Shown here piece after piece: positions 25,758 to 36,106 of a stretch of 64,000 nucleotides of DNA; position 1 is the first letter of the stretch; every line of letters begins with the position of its first letter. The position numbers and the translations under genes were made by a program. The stretch covers positions 34,406 to 98,405 of the forward strand of contig CAMAUZ010000019.1 of assembly GCA_945861535.1 (NCBI GenBank), in the 5' to 3' direction. The notes beneath the pieces are model-generated. The model ran no database searches, was not told where the DNA came from, and saw nothing but the letters and a program-made list of their open reading frames with translations. Origin of the DNA: Akkermansia muciniphila (GTDB lineage Bacteria > Verrucomicrobiota > Verrucomicrobiia > Limisphaerales > BJHT01).

Positions 25758-27272
25758 TCAGCACTTTTGAAATCCCGGCGACGCCAGTAGCAGCGGCACG
25801 AGCGCGCCGGACGCCTTGCCGCCGGCGGTTTCTTCCGCCGTCGGTTTGCGCCCGAGGAAATGCGCGAACAACTCGTCATCGCCGCGGAAACATTTCCGCA
25901 GCGCCGCGTCCTCGAATTTCACGCCGTGAATCTTCCCGTCGGTCAGCGCGACGGCGAAATTCCAGCGCCACAGCAGCGTGCCCATCCACGGCGCGGCGGC
26001 CTCGGGATAGCCGTCCGGCGTCGGGTAATGGAACGGCGCGTGGCCCATGCGCACGAGGAATTCCATCAAGGCCGGCGGGGCGTCGGTCGCGGTGTCGGTG
26101 GCGCGCAGGGCGGACACGATGAAATGAAACGGGCGCTTGAACTTGTTCGCGCGCGTGGTGCGAAACTCGGTCGTGGCGAACAGCGCGCGCAAGGTGCTGC
26201 CGAGGTCGCCGCGCGTGCGCAGGAAAACGTCGGCGACCGCAGTCACGGCGGCGGCCGGCGGCTCGTCAGCGATGAAGCGGCGGCAGAGCTTGGTTGCGAT
26301 ATGCTTCGCAGTGGCGGAATGCAGGCCGACGATTTCGAGCACCTGATCGAGTTCGTTGCGGCCGAGGATTTCCGCCTCCTCGCGCTTCACGCCGGCGGGG
26401 ATTGCGGGGATGATTTTGCCGAGGACTTCCTTCGCGTCCTTGTCGTGCTGGTCGGGGTTGAACTCGACCTTGCCGAGGCTGTGCTTCGATTGGTTGGTGC
26501 CGCGCACGGTCCAGCCGGTGAGGCAGCGCGCGACTTCCATCACGTCCTTTTGCGAGTAGCCGCCGTGAACGCCGAGGGTGTGGAGTTCGAGGAGTTCGCG
26601 GCCGTAATTTTCGTTGGGTTTGTCGGCGGATTTCGCGCGGCGGTTCACGCGGCCGTCGAGATACCAGAGCATCGCGGGACTCAGCGCCGACGCGCGCAGC
26701 ATTTCGGGAAAACGGCCGAGCGCATGGGCGCGGATCACGTCGCGGTCGTCGGCGGTCTTGAGCCATTTACAGTCGCCCTTCGAGGGGTCGATGTTGAAGT
26801 GGTCGGACCAGAAATGGACCATCACCTCGTAAAGCTGGCGCTCGGACAACACCGCGCGCAGCAGCGTGCCGCGCGTGAGTTCGGTGAGCAGCAGTTTCTC
26901 CTGATACTCGAACAATTCGCCCGGCGGCTCGCCGAGCGTCTCGAACCGGCGGAGCGCGTTTTCAGCGGCGGGATAATTGATCGCGGACGGATTCAACTGC
27001 TCGTCGAGGAAGGCGGCAAAGGCCGCGTCTTCATCCGCGCCAAGCCGGCGCACGCGCTCGTAGTCACCGGGACGCGGGCCGAAGGTGAGGCGGTTCAACG
27101 CGTGGGCCACGAGGTCGGTGGTCTCGCCGGTGGGAACTTGAAACGGACCTTCCCCGCGCGGGGGGACGCGCCGCCCGATCAGCAGCGCCTCGGGAATCGC
27201 ATCGCACGCCGTCGTGGCGGCGAGCGCGGTGACGCCGCCGGCGTGGAGGAATTGCCGACGCGTGAAGTTCAT
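25758..27272 (-). CDS. Tat-exported DUF1800 domain protein
   Basis: A 504-residue protein. The start MNFTRRQFLHAGGVTALAATTA is a twin-arginine signal. The rest is DUF1800 (COG5267): HALNRLTFGPRPGDYERV, VMVHFWSDHFNID, ENYGRELLELHTLGVHGGY, DVMEVARCLTGWT, GLHSATAKHIATKLCRRFIAD and PTPDGYPEAAAPWMG. The family nearly always sits next to DUF1501, as here, and is thought to be a secreted partner; catalysis is not known. Its start overlaps the upstream membrane-protein stop by four bases (ATGA), making a three-gene operon. A long open frame upstream of 27272 is only antisense noise. Confidence 0.9.
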   Translation of the reverse strand: MNFTRRQFLHAGGVTALAATTACDAIPEALLIGRRVPPRGEGPFQVPTGETTDLVAHALNRLTFGPRPGDYERVRRLGADEDAAFAAFLDEQLNPSAINYPAAENALRRFETLGEPPGELFEYQEKLLLTELTRGTLLRAVLSERQLYEVMVHFWSDHFNIDPSKGDCKWLKTADDRDVIRAHALGRFPEMLRASALSPAMLWYLDGRVNRRAKSADKPNENYGRELLELHTLGVHGGYSQKDVMEVARCLTGWTVRGTNQSKHSLGKVEFNPDQHDKDAKEVLGKIIPAIPAGVKREEAEILGRNELDQVLEIVGLHSATAKHIATKLCRRFIADEPPAAAVTAVADVFLRTRGDLGSTLRALFATTEFRTTRANKFKRPFHFIVSALRATDTATDAPPALMEFLVRMGHAPFHYPTPDGYPEAAAPWMGTLLWRWNFAVALTDGKIHGVKFEDAALRKCFRGDDELFAHFLGRKPTAEETAGGKASGALVPLLLASPGFQKC

Positions 27273-27793
27273 GAAGCGGCGGGCGCAGGGTTGGTTTTCA
27301 GCGCCGGCGGCACTTCGGCCTTGGGCCGGCCGCGAATGGCGAGCACGGCCGCACCGACGCCGCTGACGAGCGTGCCGATGGTCAGGCCGAACCAGCCAAC
27401 AAACGGCAGGAGAAATGTCAGCGCAAGCACGATCCCGCCGCGCAAGGTGCGCCGCCACGGTTGCTGCGCATCCAGCGGCGAGGGCATCCCGAAGCCGATG
27501 CGCTGCGCCAGGCCGCCCGAGCCGGCCAGGCCGAGCAGGATGGAGATCGCGATGGTGACCACGCCCGCGATGTTCACGACCGGGTTCCGCGCATTTTTGA
27601 ACAACGCGAGGGCGAGCAGCAGGAAGGGCAGGGTGCCCAGCACGCCGATGCCCAGGGTCCGCCAGGGTCGTCCATAGTGCGAGCGGGCGCGCGAGACAAA
27701 CCCCGGAAACAACGCCTGCGCCGCCAACCAATAGGCGACGAACATGATGAGCGTGCCAAGGATCAGCAGGAAAATCTTCAGGACATCGGCCAT
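27269..27793 (-). CDS. Polytopic membrane protein of unknown function
   Basis: A 174-residue protein with about four or five membrane helices: FLLILGTLIMFVAYWLAAQA, GIGVLGTLPFLLLALALF, NIAGVVTIAISILLGLAG, GGIVLALTFLLPFVGWFGL and a C-terminal VSGVGAAVLAI, ending in a short Pro/Ala-rich cytoplasmic tail. I know no named family for it. It is the first gene of the unit membrane protein-DUF1800-DUF1501 and overlaps the second by ATGA. A second in-frame ATG two codons upstream (27799) is equally possible; neither has a clear ribosome binding site. Confidence 0.7.
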   Translation of the reverse strand: MADVLKIFLLILGTLIMFVAYWLAAQALFPGFVSRARSHYGRPWRTLGIGVLGTLPFLLLALALFKNARNPVVNIAGVVTIAISILLGLAGSGGLAQRIGFGMPSPLDAQQPWRRTLRGGIVLALTFLLPFVGWFGLTIGTLVSGVGAAVLAIRGRPKAEVPPALKTNPAPAAS

Positions 27794-27926
27794 GATCATA
27801 AGCGTGCGGGTAGCGAGGTTTCTGAGCGGCGGCAATCGTGCCACCAGTCGGGAGACTCCGCAAACCTCGGGCGGTTACGATGATTTTTCCGGGCGCGACG
27901 GCCGGATGGCGGTGAGGGGAGGTGAG

Positions 27927-27970
27927 GAAAGCTCAAAGGATAAAGCTCAAAGCTCAAGGGAAGGAACAAG
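27927..27970. repeat. Family E repeat (reverse orientation) in a 370 bp gap
   Basis: AAAGCTCAAAGGATAAAGCT then CAAAGCTCAAGG. The gap 27794-28168 separates divergent genes and should hold both promoters, but I see no confident pair of boxes; apart from this repeat it shows nothing recognisable. Confidence 0.65.
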
Positions 27971-28168
27971 GAACAGGGGCCGAGGACCAGGTTGGTTTCC
28001 GGACCACGGCGGGGACGGCGCGGCTGAAAACGGGGCCGGACAGAACGGGACCGAACCCGGCCGCAACCATGCGATCAGGAGTGGCTGTTCCCGCACGACG
28101 GCCCCTGACACGGCGGGCGGCGAATGCCCTTGCCCGCACCCGGCGCTTCCGGCAAAGACGGCTCCCTC

Positions 28169-29665
28169 ATGAAAGACCACTGGGTGCTCCATCTCCTGCT
28201 GACGCTGTGCTTTCTCCTCGCCGCCGCCGCCTATCTGCGCGCGGCGGCTCCGCGTGAAAACCCGCAGCCCGCCGCGCCCCCCGCGCCAGTCGGCACGTCC
28301 GGTGACGACGGCAACGTGCGCCGCTTCGGCGCGGTCGGCGACGGGAAGACGGACGACACGGCGGCGATTCAGCGGGCGGTGGTTGAATCGCGCGCGGGCC
28401 GGCTGGAGTTTCCGCGCGGGGATTTCCGCATCACCAGGACCATCGAACTCAAGCTGGGCGCGCGCGGGCCGACGGCGTTGAGCGGGCAGGGCGGCGTGGG
28501 CCGCGTGACGATGGCGGGGCCGGGGCCGGCCTTTCGCATCACCGGCACGCACACGGGCAGCGCGGATCCGGCGTCGTTCAAGAGCGGCGTTTTGGAGCGC
28601 GAGCGGATGCCCGTGGTGCAGGACCTGGAGATTGTCGGCGCGCATCCCGAGGCCGATGGCATTGAGTTTTTTCAGGTGATGCAGCCGACGCTGGCCGGGG
28701 TTTTCATCCGCGAGGTCCGGCACGGCGTGCATCTGGTCACGCGCAACCGCAACGTGCTGCTGACCGGCTGCCACATTTACAACTGCCGCGGCGTGGGCGT
28801 GTTCTTCGACCGCGTGAATCTGCACCAGGCCATCATCAGCGGCTGCCACATCAGCTATTGCAAAGGCGGCGGGATCAAGGTGGCGGACAGCGAGATTCGC
28901 AACCTCCAGATCACGGGCAACGACATCGAGTACAACTACGATCTCGAGGCGAAGGCCTCGGCGGACATCTGGATCGATGTGACGAGCGGCACGGTGCGCG
29001 AGGGCACGATTGTGTCGAACACCATCCAGGCCAAGCCCAGCCCCGGCGGCGCGAACATCCGCTTCACCGGCTCGCCCGCGCAGAAGGACGCCGGCCTGTG
29101 GAGCATCACGGGCAATCTCATCAGCAGCCAGAACGTGAACGTGCATCTCGAGAACTGCCGCGGGATCGTCCTCTCTGGGAACAGCATCTTCAGCGGGCAC
29201 GAGCGCAGCCTGCTGTTCGAGGGCTGCCGGCACCTCGTCGTCGCGCAGCAATCGCTCGACCGCAATCCCGATTACAAAGGCGGCATCACCGGCGGCATCA
29301 CGCTGCGCGACTGCGATGGCGTCATTCTCAATGCGCTGCAAATGAGCGGCACCGAAGCGGGCGCAGCGGAAGCGGGCGGTGCCATCGAGGTGCTGAACTC
29401 GCGCGAGATCAGTCTCACCGGCTGTCAGATTTTCGAGCCGAAGTTTCGCGGGGTTTATGTCCGCGACAGTCGCAACACGAAAATCAGCGATTGCACGATC
29501 ATGGAACGCGACGGCCCCGCGCGAATGCTCGCGGCCGTCGAGATCGCCGGGAAATCGCCGGGGACGGTGGTGCAGAACAATCAGCTCGGGCAGGGGACCA
29601 AGGGTGGAATCATCGGCGTCGGCGAGGGCGTGGTGGACGTGGGGAATCAGCCGGTGAAACGGTGA
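28169..29665 (+). CDS. Exported right-handed beta-helix (pectate-lyase-3-like) protein
   Basis: A 498-residue protein. A signal anchor (MKDHWVLHLLLTLCFLLAAAAYLRAAA) is followed by a proline-rich spacer and the hallmark start of the pectate_lyase_3/GH28-related fold, VRRFGAVGDGKTDDTAAIQRAV. Beta-helix coils follow for about 380 residues, with the regular N- and G-rich turns (VLLTGCHIYNCRGVGVFF, AIISGCHISYCKGGGIKV, LQITGNDIEYN, ITGNLISSQNVNVHLENCRG). Relatives cleave or bind polysaccharides, but the catalytic acids are not obvious to me, so only a surface glycan role is inferred. The ATG at 28169 is chosen over one 15 codons upstream because it starts the signal sequence. Confidence 0.85.
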   Translation: MKDHWVLHLLLTLCFLLAAAAYLRAAAPRENPQPAAPPAPVGTSGDDGNVRRFGAVGDGKTDDTAAIQRAVVESRAGRLEFPRGDFRITRTIELKLGARGPTALSGQGGVGRVTMAGPGPAFRITGTHTGSADPASFKSGVLERERMPVVQDLEIVGAHPEADGIEFFQVMQPTLAGVFIREVRHGVHLVTRNRNVLLTGCHIYNCRGVGVFFDRVNLHQAIISGCHISYCKGGGIKVADSEIRNLQITGNDIEYNYDLEAKASADIWIDVTSGTVREGTIVSNTIQAKPSPGGANIRFTGSPAQKDAGLWSITGNLISSQNVNVHLENCRGIVLSGNSIFSGHERSLLFEGCRHLVVAQQSLDRNPDYKGGITGGITLRDCDGVILNALQMSGTEAGAAEAGGAIEVLNSREISLTGCQIFEPKFRGVYVRDSRNTKISDCTIMERDGPARMLAAVEIAGKSPGTVVQNNQLGQGTKGGIIGVGEGVVDVGNQPVKR

Positions 29666-29694
29666 GCGGCCTGGCTCGGCCCGCCCACCGCCTT

Positions 29695-29851
29695 TGTAGC
29701 GCAGGTTTCCAAACCTGCTGTATCGCCGATTTCCAAATCGGCAGGAGCCGCGGGGCTTCGGGCGCGTGCGACAAACCGAAGCGTTGCTGGTGGCCGGACC
29801 GCCCCCGGGTTTGGAAACCCGCGATACAGCAGACTTGGAAGTCTGCGCTAC
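29695..29851. repeat. Large palindrome, family J (TAGCGCAGGTTTCCAAACCTGC)
   Basis: The gap 29666-29968 holds an inverted element. The left half reads TGTAGCGCAGGTTTCCAAAC..GATTTCCAAATCGGC and the right half GGGTTTGGAAACCCGCGATA..GACTTGGAAGTCTGCGCTAC. Small palindromes (GATTTCCAAATC) lie within each arm. No coding signal. Confidence 0.75.
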
Positions 29852-29968
29852 GAGGAGCATGCGCATCCGCGCCTCGTCCCCTTTCACCAGCCAAAAAATT
29901 TCATGCCCATCCCGTCCCGAGGCGCGTAAGGTCCGCCGCTGGATTCGGAAAGTTCCAACCCCATCTCC

Positions 29969-31447
<1,479 letters not shown>

Positions 31448-31486
31448 GGGCGCGGGGGGCAATCCCGAGGGAGACCGAACGCCGAA

Positions 31487-31745
31487 GTTGGGGGGAGCAC
31501 ACTCGCCCCCGGGTGTGATTGAAAGTGGGTGAGGGGGGATTTTGGAGTGCGGTGGCAAGTCGGACGCGACACCGCTTTCGGGCGCGCCGGAACGTGAGAA
31601 AGCGGTGTCGCGTCCGACTTGCCACCGCACTCCATATCGCCCTCGTCGGTGATCAGCGCCCATCCGTGGCGACCCTCACCCGCTTTCAATCACACCCCCC
31701 GCCCCGGGTGTGGCTGGATGCGCCCTCGCATCCAGCGCCGGGGCG
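31487..31745. repeat. Nested palindromes: 35-bp perfect stem inside an outer inverted repeat inside a family K element
   Basis: The gap 31448-31969 carries no gene. Left arm 31544-31578 (GGAGTGCGGTGGCAAGTCGG..) and right arm 31599-31633 are exact reverse complements over 35 bp with a 20-nt loop. Outside this, GGTGTGATTGAAAGTGGGTG (about 31512-31531) pairs with the inverted CACCCGCTTTCAATCACACC (about 31677-31696). Further out lie the family K end GGGGGAGCACACTCG (from 31487) and GATGCGCCCTCGCATCCAGC (about 31717-31736). Confidence 0.9.
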
Positions 31746-31969
31746 CGCACATCCGTCGTATCAGTCTTTGTGAAAGCTCGTGCCGTCCGCGCCGGGACCT
31801 CCGGCTCCCTCTCCCCGTTCGTGCCCCACGGGGCGAGGGAGACGGCCGCGCAGGTTGTTTCGGCGGTTTCGGCGCGAACTTTCGCAACGACTAATAATTG
31901 TTCGTGCGCCCGGTGGGCGAGGCTGCTGCGGCTGGTCTGCGACCCAGCCGCGGCCCGCCGGGTCTCGCC

Positions 31970-32623
31970 TCACGGAAACGTCGTCTTCTCCTCGCACGGC
32001 TCGAGCTTCGCGATGGCGGCCATGAGTTCGTCGGCGACCTGTTGGTAAATCTGCTTGAGGCGCGTTTTTGAGCACGTCTTCGCTTCGGTGCGGAGCGCGG
32101 CGAAGTCCAGGGGCACCCCGAATTTCACCGCGATGCGATGCGGGCGCGGGCAGCGGTGATGCCGCCCCCACGCCTCGAAGGTGCCGAACACGCGCACCGG
32201 CACGACGGGCGCCGTGGACTTGATGACGGTGAGGCCGATGCCCGAGCGCGCCGGTTGCAGCCGGCCGTCGGACGTGCGCGTGCCCTCGGGGAAAAGCACG
32301 ATGCCGCCGCCCTCGAGCAGGCGTTCGAGAATCGCCCGCAGACCAGCCGCGCCGCCGCCGTCACGGTCCACGGGCACCGCGTTGAGCGCCCGCAGATACG
32401 CGCCGATCACGGGGAAACGGAACAAGGATTCGCGCGCCAGATAATGCAACGGGCGTGTGATCGCACAGCCGACCAGCGGCGGGTCCATGAAGCTGGCGTG
32501 GTTGGCCGCGAGGATCACCCCGCCGGTCGGCGGCACGCGCTCGGGATGAAAAACCCGCCAGCGAAAACCGGTGGCGAAAACCCACCGGCCCAGGTGCCAG
32601 GTGATCAAATAGGTAAGTGACAT
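31970..32623 (-). CDS. plsC: 1-acyl-sn-glycerol-3-phosphate acyltransferase
   Basis: A 217-residue membrane-associated acyltransferase that makes phosphatidic acid from lysophosphatidic acid. The four AGPAT blocks are present: NHASFMD (HX4D catalytic, 41-47), the block around LFRFPVIGAYLRALNAVPVDR, FPEGTRTSDGRLQPA (glycerol-phosphate binding) and VVPVRV. The N-terminal helix (LTYLITWHLGRWVFATGF) would anchor it. It is the last gene of the tyrA-aroA-cmk-cmk-plsC series, an order known from many bacteria. The gene is intact. Confidence 0.93.
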   Translation of the reverse strand: MSLTYLITWHLGRWVFATGFRWRVFHPERVPPTGGVILAANHASFMDPPLVGCAITRPLHYLARESLFRFPVIGAYLRALNAVPVDRDGGGAAGLRAILERLLEGGGIVLFPEGTRTSDGRLQPARSGIGLTVIKSTAPVVPVRVFGTFEAWGRHHRCPRPHRIAVKFGVPLDFAALRTEAKTCSKTRLKQIYQQVADELMAAIAKLEPCEEKTTFP

Positions 32624-32665
32624 GGTCGCGATTTATTGGGGCGCATGCATCAGACTGCCACCGCC

Positions 32666-32778
32666 GAGGTAGCTCGACATTCCAATGTCGAGTACCGAGG
32701 TAGCTCGACATTCCAATGTCGAGTGCGGCAGCGCTGGCAGGACGTGCGGGTCTCGACATTGGAATGTCGAGCTACTAG
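32666..32778. repeat. Triple palindrome CTCGACATTCCAATGTCGAG
   Basis: Two direct copies (from 32666 and from 32697) of GAGGTAGCTCGACATTCCAA..GTCGAG and a third, inverted (about 32752-32778, ending GAATGTCGAGCTAC). Each copy is itself a 20-bp near-perfect palindrome. It lies between cmk and plsC. Confidence 0.9.
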
Positions 32779-32808
32779 GCCACCGCCTGTCACTCCAGGG
32801 CACGAGTC

Positions 32809-33492
32809 TCAGTAAGTGTCGACTCGGCCGGGGTGCTGGCGCCGCCGCTGTTCCACGATGGCGATGATTTCCTGCGCGGTCTCGGCGACGGTCTTGCCCG
32901 AGTTGTCGATGCGGGCCGCGCCCAGCGGAATCATCAGCGGCGCGGCGCGGCGCTGGCTGTCGCGATGATCGCGCTCGGGGAGATTTTCCTGCACGCCCTG
33001 GGCGGCGCGGCGCTTCGCGCGTTCCTCGGGCGAGGCGTCGAGGAAGAATTTGAAATCCGTGTCGGGGAACACGTTGGTACCGATGTCCCGGCCTTCCATC
33101 ACGATGCTCCCAAACCCCCCGCACTCGCGCTGTTTCAGTTTCATCCACTGCCGCACGGCCGGCACGACGGCGACCTTCGAGGCCGCCTCGGTGACCGCGG
33201 GCGTGCGGATGGCGTCGCCGGGAAACTTCCCCTCGACCAGCAACTGCACCTGGCCATCCACCGCCGCCAGCGACGTGCGCCAGCGCCGGCAGGCCGCGGC
33301 GACCGAGCGCGGCTGGTTCACGTCCACGGCATGCACCAGGCAATACCACGCGAGCGAGCGATACATCGCGCCGGTGTCCACGTAGAGAAAATCGAGCAGC
33401 TTGGCCAGCGCGCGCGCGGTGCTGCTTTTGCCGCTGGCACCGGGGCCGTCGATGGCCACGATCACAGTGGCGGGAGCTTTGCGGGTGGGCAT
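32809..33492 (-). CDS. cmk: Cytidylate kinase, copy 1
   Basis: A 227-residue (d)CMP kinase. P-loop AIDGPGASGKSSTARALAK (about 13-31), then LYVDTGAMYRSLAW, IVMEGRDIGTNVFPD (CMP binding) and the lid region ERDHRDSQRRAAPL, which keeps the RDxxDxxR..APL pattern of active enzymes. It supplies CDP/dCDP for RNA, DNA and lipid synthesis. It is 64 bp downstream of a second cmk gene and upstream of plsC. Because its lid motif is intact, this copy is the better candidate for the main house-keeping enzyme. Confidence 0.93.
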   Translation of the reverse strand: MPTRKAPATVIVAIDGPGASGKSSTARALAKLLDFLYVDTGAMYRSLAWYCLVHAVDVNQPRSVAAACRRWRTSLAAVDGQVQLLVEGKFPGDAIRTPAVTEAASKVAVVPAVRQWMKLKQRECGGFGSIVMEGRDIGTNVFPDTDFKFFLDASPEERAKRRAAQGVQENLPERDHRDSQRRAAPLMIPLGAARIDNSGKTVAETAQEIIAIVEQRRRQHPGRVDTY

Positions 33493-33556
33493 GGGTGGGT
33501 GGCGTGGGCGGTGAAGAATGACGGGGAATGACGGGCTTCTCGGTGGGACGCGGAAT

Positions 33557-34246
33557 TCAAACCGGCGCGCTCGCTTCGGGCGGCTGTCGTTGCTCGATGA
33601 TCGCGAGCACCTGCTCGACGATCTCGGCCACAGTGTGTTCCGAAGTGTCGATCAACACCGCGTCGGCGGCGGGCTGGTTCAGGTCTTGATCAAGCCGGTC
33701 GCGGTCGATTACGCCGCCGCCGTGACCGTCGTTCTGGCCGCGTTTGGCGCGTACCTCGTCGCGGGCGTGGAGGAAAAACTTGCACGGCGTCTCGCGGAAA
33801 ATCCGCGTGCCGATGTCGCGGCCGTCCATGACCAGACTGCCGAACTGCGCGCAGCCGCGTTGAAAGCCGAGCATCCAGTCGCGCACCTCCGGCACGTGGG
33901 ACACGCGCGCCACGTAGCTCGTCACCGCCGTGCTGCGCAACTCCGCGTCCGGCACCTGCCCGCCGACGGCGACGACCAGGTGTCCGGCGCGGGCGAGCAG
34001 TTCCACCGGCCAGGTTTCACACGCCTGCGCCACCGACGACTGCTCTGCCGGGGTCAGCTCGCGGCCCTCCGCGTCGTTCGGGATCAGGCCCGCCTGCTGG
34101 CAATGCCACGTCAGCGCGCGATACATCGCGCCGGTGTCCACATGCAGAAAGCCGAGGCGGCGGGCCAGTTCGCGCGAGGTCGAGCCTTTGCCGCTGGCGC
34201 TGGGGCCGTCGATGGCGATGACGAGGGGCGCGGGAGAGGGGGCCAT
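33557..34246 (-). CDS. Cytidylate kinase-like protein, copy 2
   Basis: A 229-residue paralogue. The P-loop is canonical (AIDGPSASGKGSTSRELAR) and so are LHVDTGAMYRALTWHC and LVMDGRDIGTRIF. The lid differs: RDRLDQDLNQPAADAV replaces RDxxDxxR..APL, losing the second lid arginine and the AP-L segment. A 12-residue or longer Glu-rich insert (NDAEGRELTPAEQSSVAQA) sits in the NMP-binding region. It may have changed nucleotide preference or reduced activity. The start is the ATG at 34246 (MAPSPAPLVIAIDG); upstream DNA is repeat. Tandem with copy 1 and next to aroA. Confidence 0.88.
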   Translation of the reverse strand: MAPSPAPLVIAIDGPSASGKGSTSRELARRLGFLHVDTGAMYRALTWHCQQAGLIPNDAEGRELTPAEQSSVAQACETWPVELLARAGHLVVAVGGQVPDAELRSTAVTSYVARVSHVPEVRDWMLGFQRGCAQFGSLVMDGRDIGTRIFRETPCKFFLHARDEVRAKRGQNDGHGGGVIDRDRLDQDLNQPAADAVLIDTSEHTVAEIVEQVLAIIEQRQPPEASAPV

Positions 34247-34388
34247 GGTTGATGGGTTAAAGGGTTGAAGAGTTGATGGGTTCAACGGGATGGGGAGCGA
34301 TTCGCAGAGGATCAATCTTCGCGCAAGTTCGTGGAGGCCGCGCCATGGGTGGCGACAGTTTCTGCCCAAACTCTGGCTCGGAATCGAA

Positions 34389-34535
34389 GGGGAGCGCACG
34401 CGGCCCGCGTGCCGGTTTGGGCGGCCCGCCCAAACCATCGTTCCCCCGTCTGCCTTCTCTGTCGCGGCGAAAGGTTTGTGGGACGAAGTTTTCGGCGGGC
34501 CGCCGAAAACTGCACGCCAGCGGCGTGCGCTCCCC
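34389..34535. repeat. Family K palindromic element
   Basis: GGGGAGCGCACGCGGC.. (left) and ..GGCGTGCGCTCCCC (right), with inner inverted GTTTGGGCGGCCCGCCCAAAC and TTTTCGGCGGGCCGCCGAAAA hairpins. The gap 34247-34577 between aroA and cmk copy 2 also has TTGATGGGTT/TTGATGGGTT direct fragments near 34249-34281. No gene. Confidence 0.75.
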
Positions 34536-34577
34536 GGGCGGCCGGGCTGCGCCCGCCGCCAACTTCGGAGTTCGGTT

Positions 34578-35879
34578 TCAATCGGCAAACAACTCGTCCA
34601 TGGCGAGCTTGCGACCGGTGCGGCCGTCGCGAATTTCCGCGCCGAGGCCGTGGGGCGGCGGAGTGGCGAGTTTCTGGAAAAAATTGGGGAAGGTCTTCTT
34701 CACGCACGCCGGATTTTTGATTTTGATGCCGGGCACTTTCAAGCCGAGAACCGCGAAGCACATGGCCATGCGGTGGTCGTTGTAGGTCTCGATCTCCGCG
34801 CCGTGGAGTTGCGAGGGATAAACCGTGAGCGTGTCGCCCGCCTCGACGACCTTTGCGCCGCACTTGGTCAGCTCGGTGCGCAAGGCGACGACGCGCTCGC
34901 ATTCCTGCACGCGGAGGCGGCCGAGGTCGGTGAAAACCGTCGCCGCACAACCAAGCGGTGCGACGACAATCGTGGTCATGATGCTGTCGCCGAGGTCGGT
35001 CTTCCGCGAAATCCGAATTGGTAATTCAGCACCCTCGCCATACTTCGCGTCGATCTGCCAGTCGGTCTTTGGCCAGTTATTGACCCGAATCGCAGCACCA
35101 TTGGCATCCATCCCCGCCCACGCCACCCGATCCGCCGCCCAAAAATAACTCCCGCTGCTTGCATCCGGCTCGATCTGAAACGTGCCGCCGCGCTGCGGAA
35201 ACACCTTCACCAATTCACGCGTCATGTTCACGTAGGGCAGTTCGTCCTCGTTCGCCCCCGTGATCTCGACTTCCCAACCACCCACGCAACCGGCGAGCAA
35301 CAGCGCGGACGCGAACTGCGAGCTTTCCTCGACGCTGACCGAGCAGCGGCTTTTGGCTCCGGGCCTTCGGCTTTTGTTTTCGCCGAAAACGAGCGCCGGC
35401 AGTTTGTCGTTCGGCGACTCCACGCGGTAGCCCAGTTCGCGCAGGGCGTTGAACAGCGCGGCCTGCGGGCGCTCGTGCATCCGCGGAACGCCGTGCAGGC
35501 GATACACGCCGTCGCCGAGACAGACCATCGCCGCCAGAAAACGCGCCGCCGTGCCCGCGTTGCCCACGAACAATTCGAGCGGCTGCGTCGCGGTCCCGCC
35601 GCGCGGCACGCGGCCGCCAAGACCGTAAACGGTGATCGTGCGGTTGCAGGTTTCGTCCGGGTCCGCCGCCACGTTCACCATGAAGCCGAGTTCCTGAAGG
35701 CACTCGACCATCACCTGCGTGTCCTCGCTCCACAGCGCGCCGCGCAGCGTCGTCTCGCCCCCGGCCAGCGCGGCGAGGATCAGCGCGCGGTTGGTGATGC
35801 TCTTCGATCCGGGCACGGTGATCTCAGCCCGCACGGGGCCGGCGAGCGGGACGATTTCGATGAGATCAGGCAGCGACAT
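34578..35879 (-). CDS. aroA: 3-phosphoshikimate 1-carboxyvinyltransferase (EPSP synthase)
   Basis: A 433-residue enzyme of the shikimate pathway that joins phosphoenolpyruvate to shikimate-3-phosphate. Signature motifs are VPGSKSITNRALILAALA (substrate Lys/Ser), LFVGNAGTAARFLAAMV (the GNAGTA PEP-binding segment) and the later DLGRLRVQECERVVAL and YNDHRMAMCFAVLGL. The GNAGTA and RxxxxAL regions look like glyphosate-sensitive class I types, though this is inference. It lies between tyrA and cmk, consistent with the conserved aromatic-pathway gene order. The ATG at 35879 (MSLPDLIEIVPLAG) fits the usual start. Confidence 0.95.
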   Translation of the reverse strand: MSLPDLIEIVPLAGPVRAEITVPGSKSITNRALILAALAGGETTLRGALWSEDTQVMVECLQELGFMVNVAADPDETCNRTITVYGLGGRVPRGGTATQPLELFVGNAGTAARFLAAMVCLGDGVYRLHGVPRMHERPQAALFNALRELGYRVESPNDKLPALVFGENKSRRPGAKSRCSVSVEESSQFASALLLAGCVGGWEVEITGANEDELPYVNMTRELVKVFPQRGGTFQIEPDASSGSYFWAADRVAWAGMDANGAAIRVNNWPKTDWQIDAKYGEGAELPIRISRKTDLGDSIMTTIVVAPLGCAATVFTDLGRLRVQECERVVALRTELTKCGAKVVEAGDTLTVYPSQLHGAEIETYNDHRMAMCFAVLGLKVPGIKIKNPACVKKTFPNFFQKLATPPPHGLGAEIRDGRTGRKLAMDELFAD

Positions 35880-35975
35880 GACGCGGGAAGATGAACGGCG
35901 CGACGTGCCGGAAAGTCACGCACGAATACCGGAGGGGCGGTGGGGGCGCGCGTAAACCGGCGGTAGTACGGGGGG

Positions 35976-36078
35976 AAAAGCGCCAGAGGACTGGCGCACT
36001 CCAAGACGCTGGCGCGACGGAGCGGCGGCCTCGTCGGCGCGACAGCGTCCTGGAGTGCGCCAGTCCTCTGGCGCTTTT
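35976..36078. repeat. Inverted repeat with 36-bp arms (one mismatch)
   Basis: AAAAGCGCCAGAGGACTGGC.. at 35976-36011 pairs with ..GCCAGTCCTCTGGCGCTTTT at 36043-36078; only one of 36 positions differs. It fills part of the gap before aroA. Confidence 0.85.
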
Positions 36079-36106
36079 TACGACCGGTCTGAAGCATGCA
36101 CGCCAC

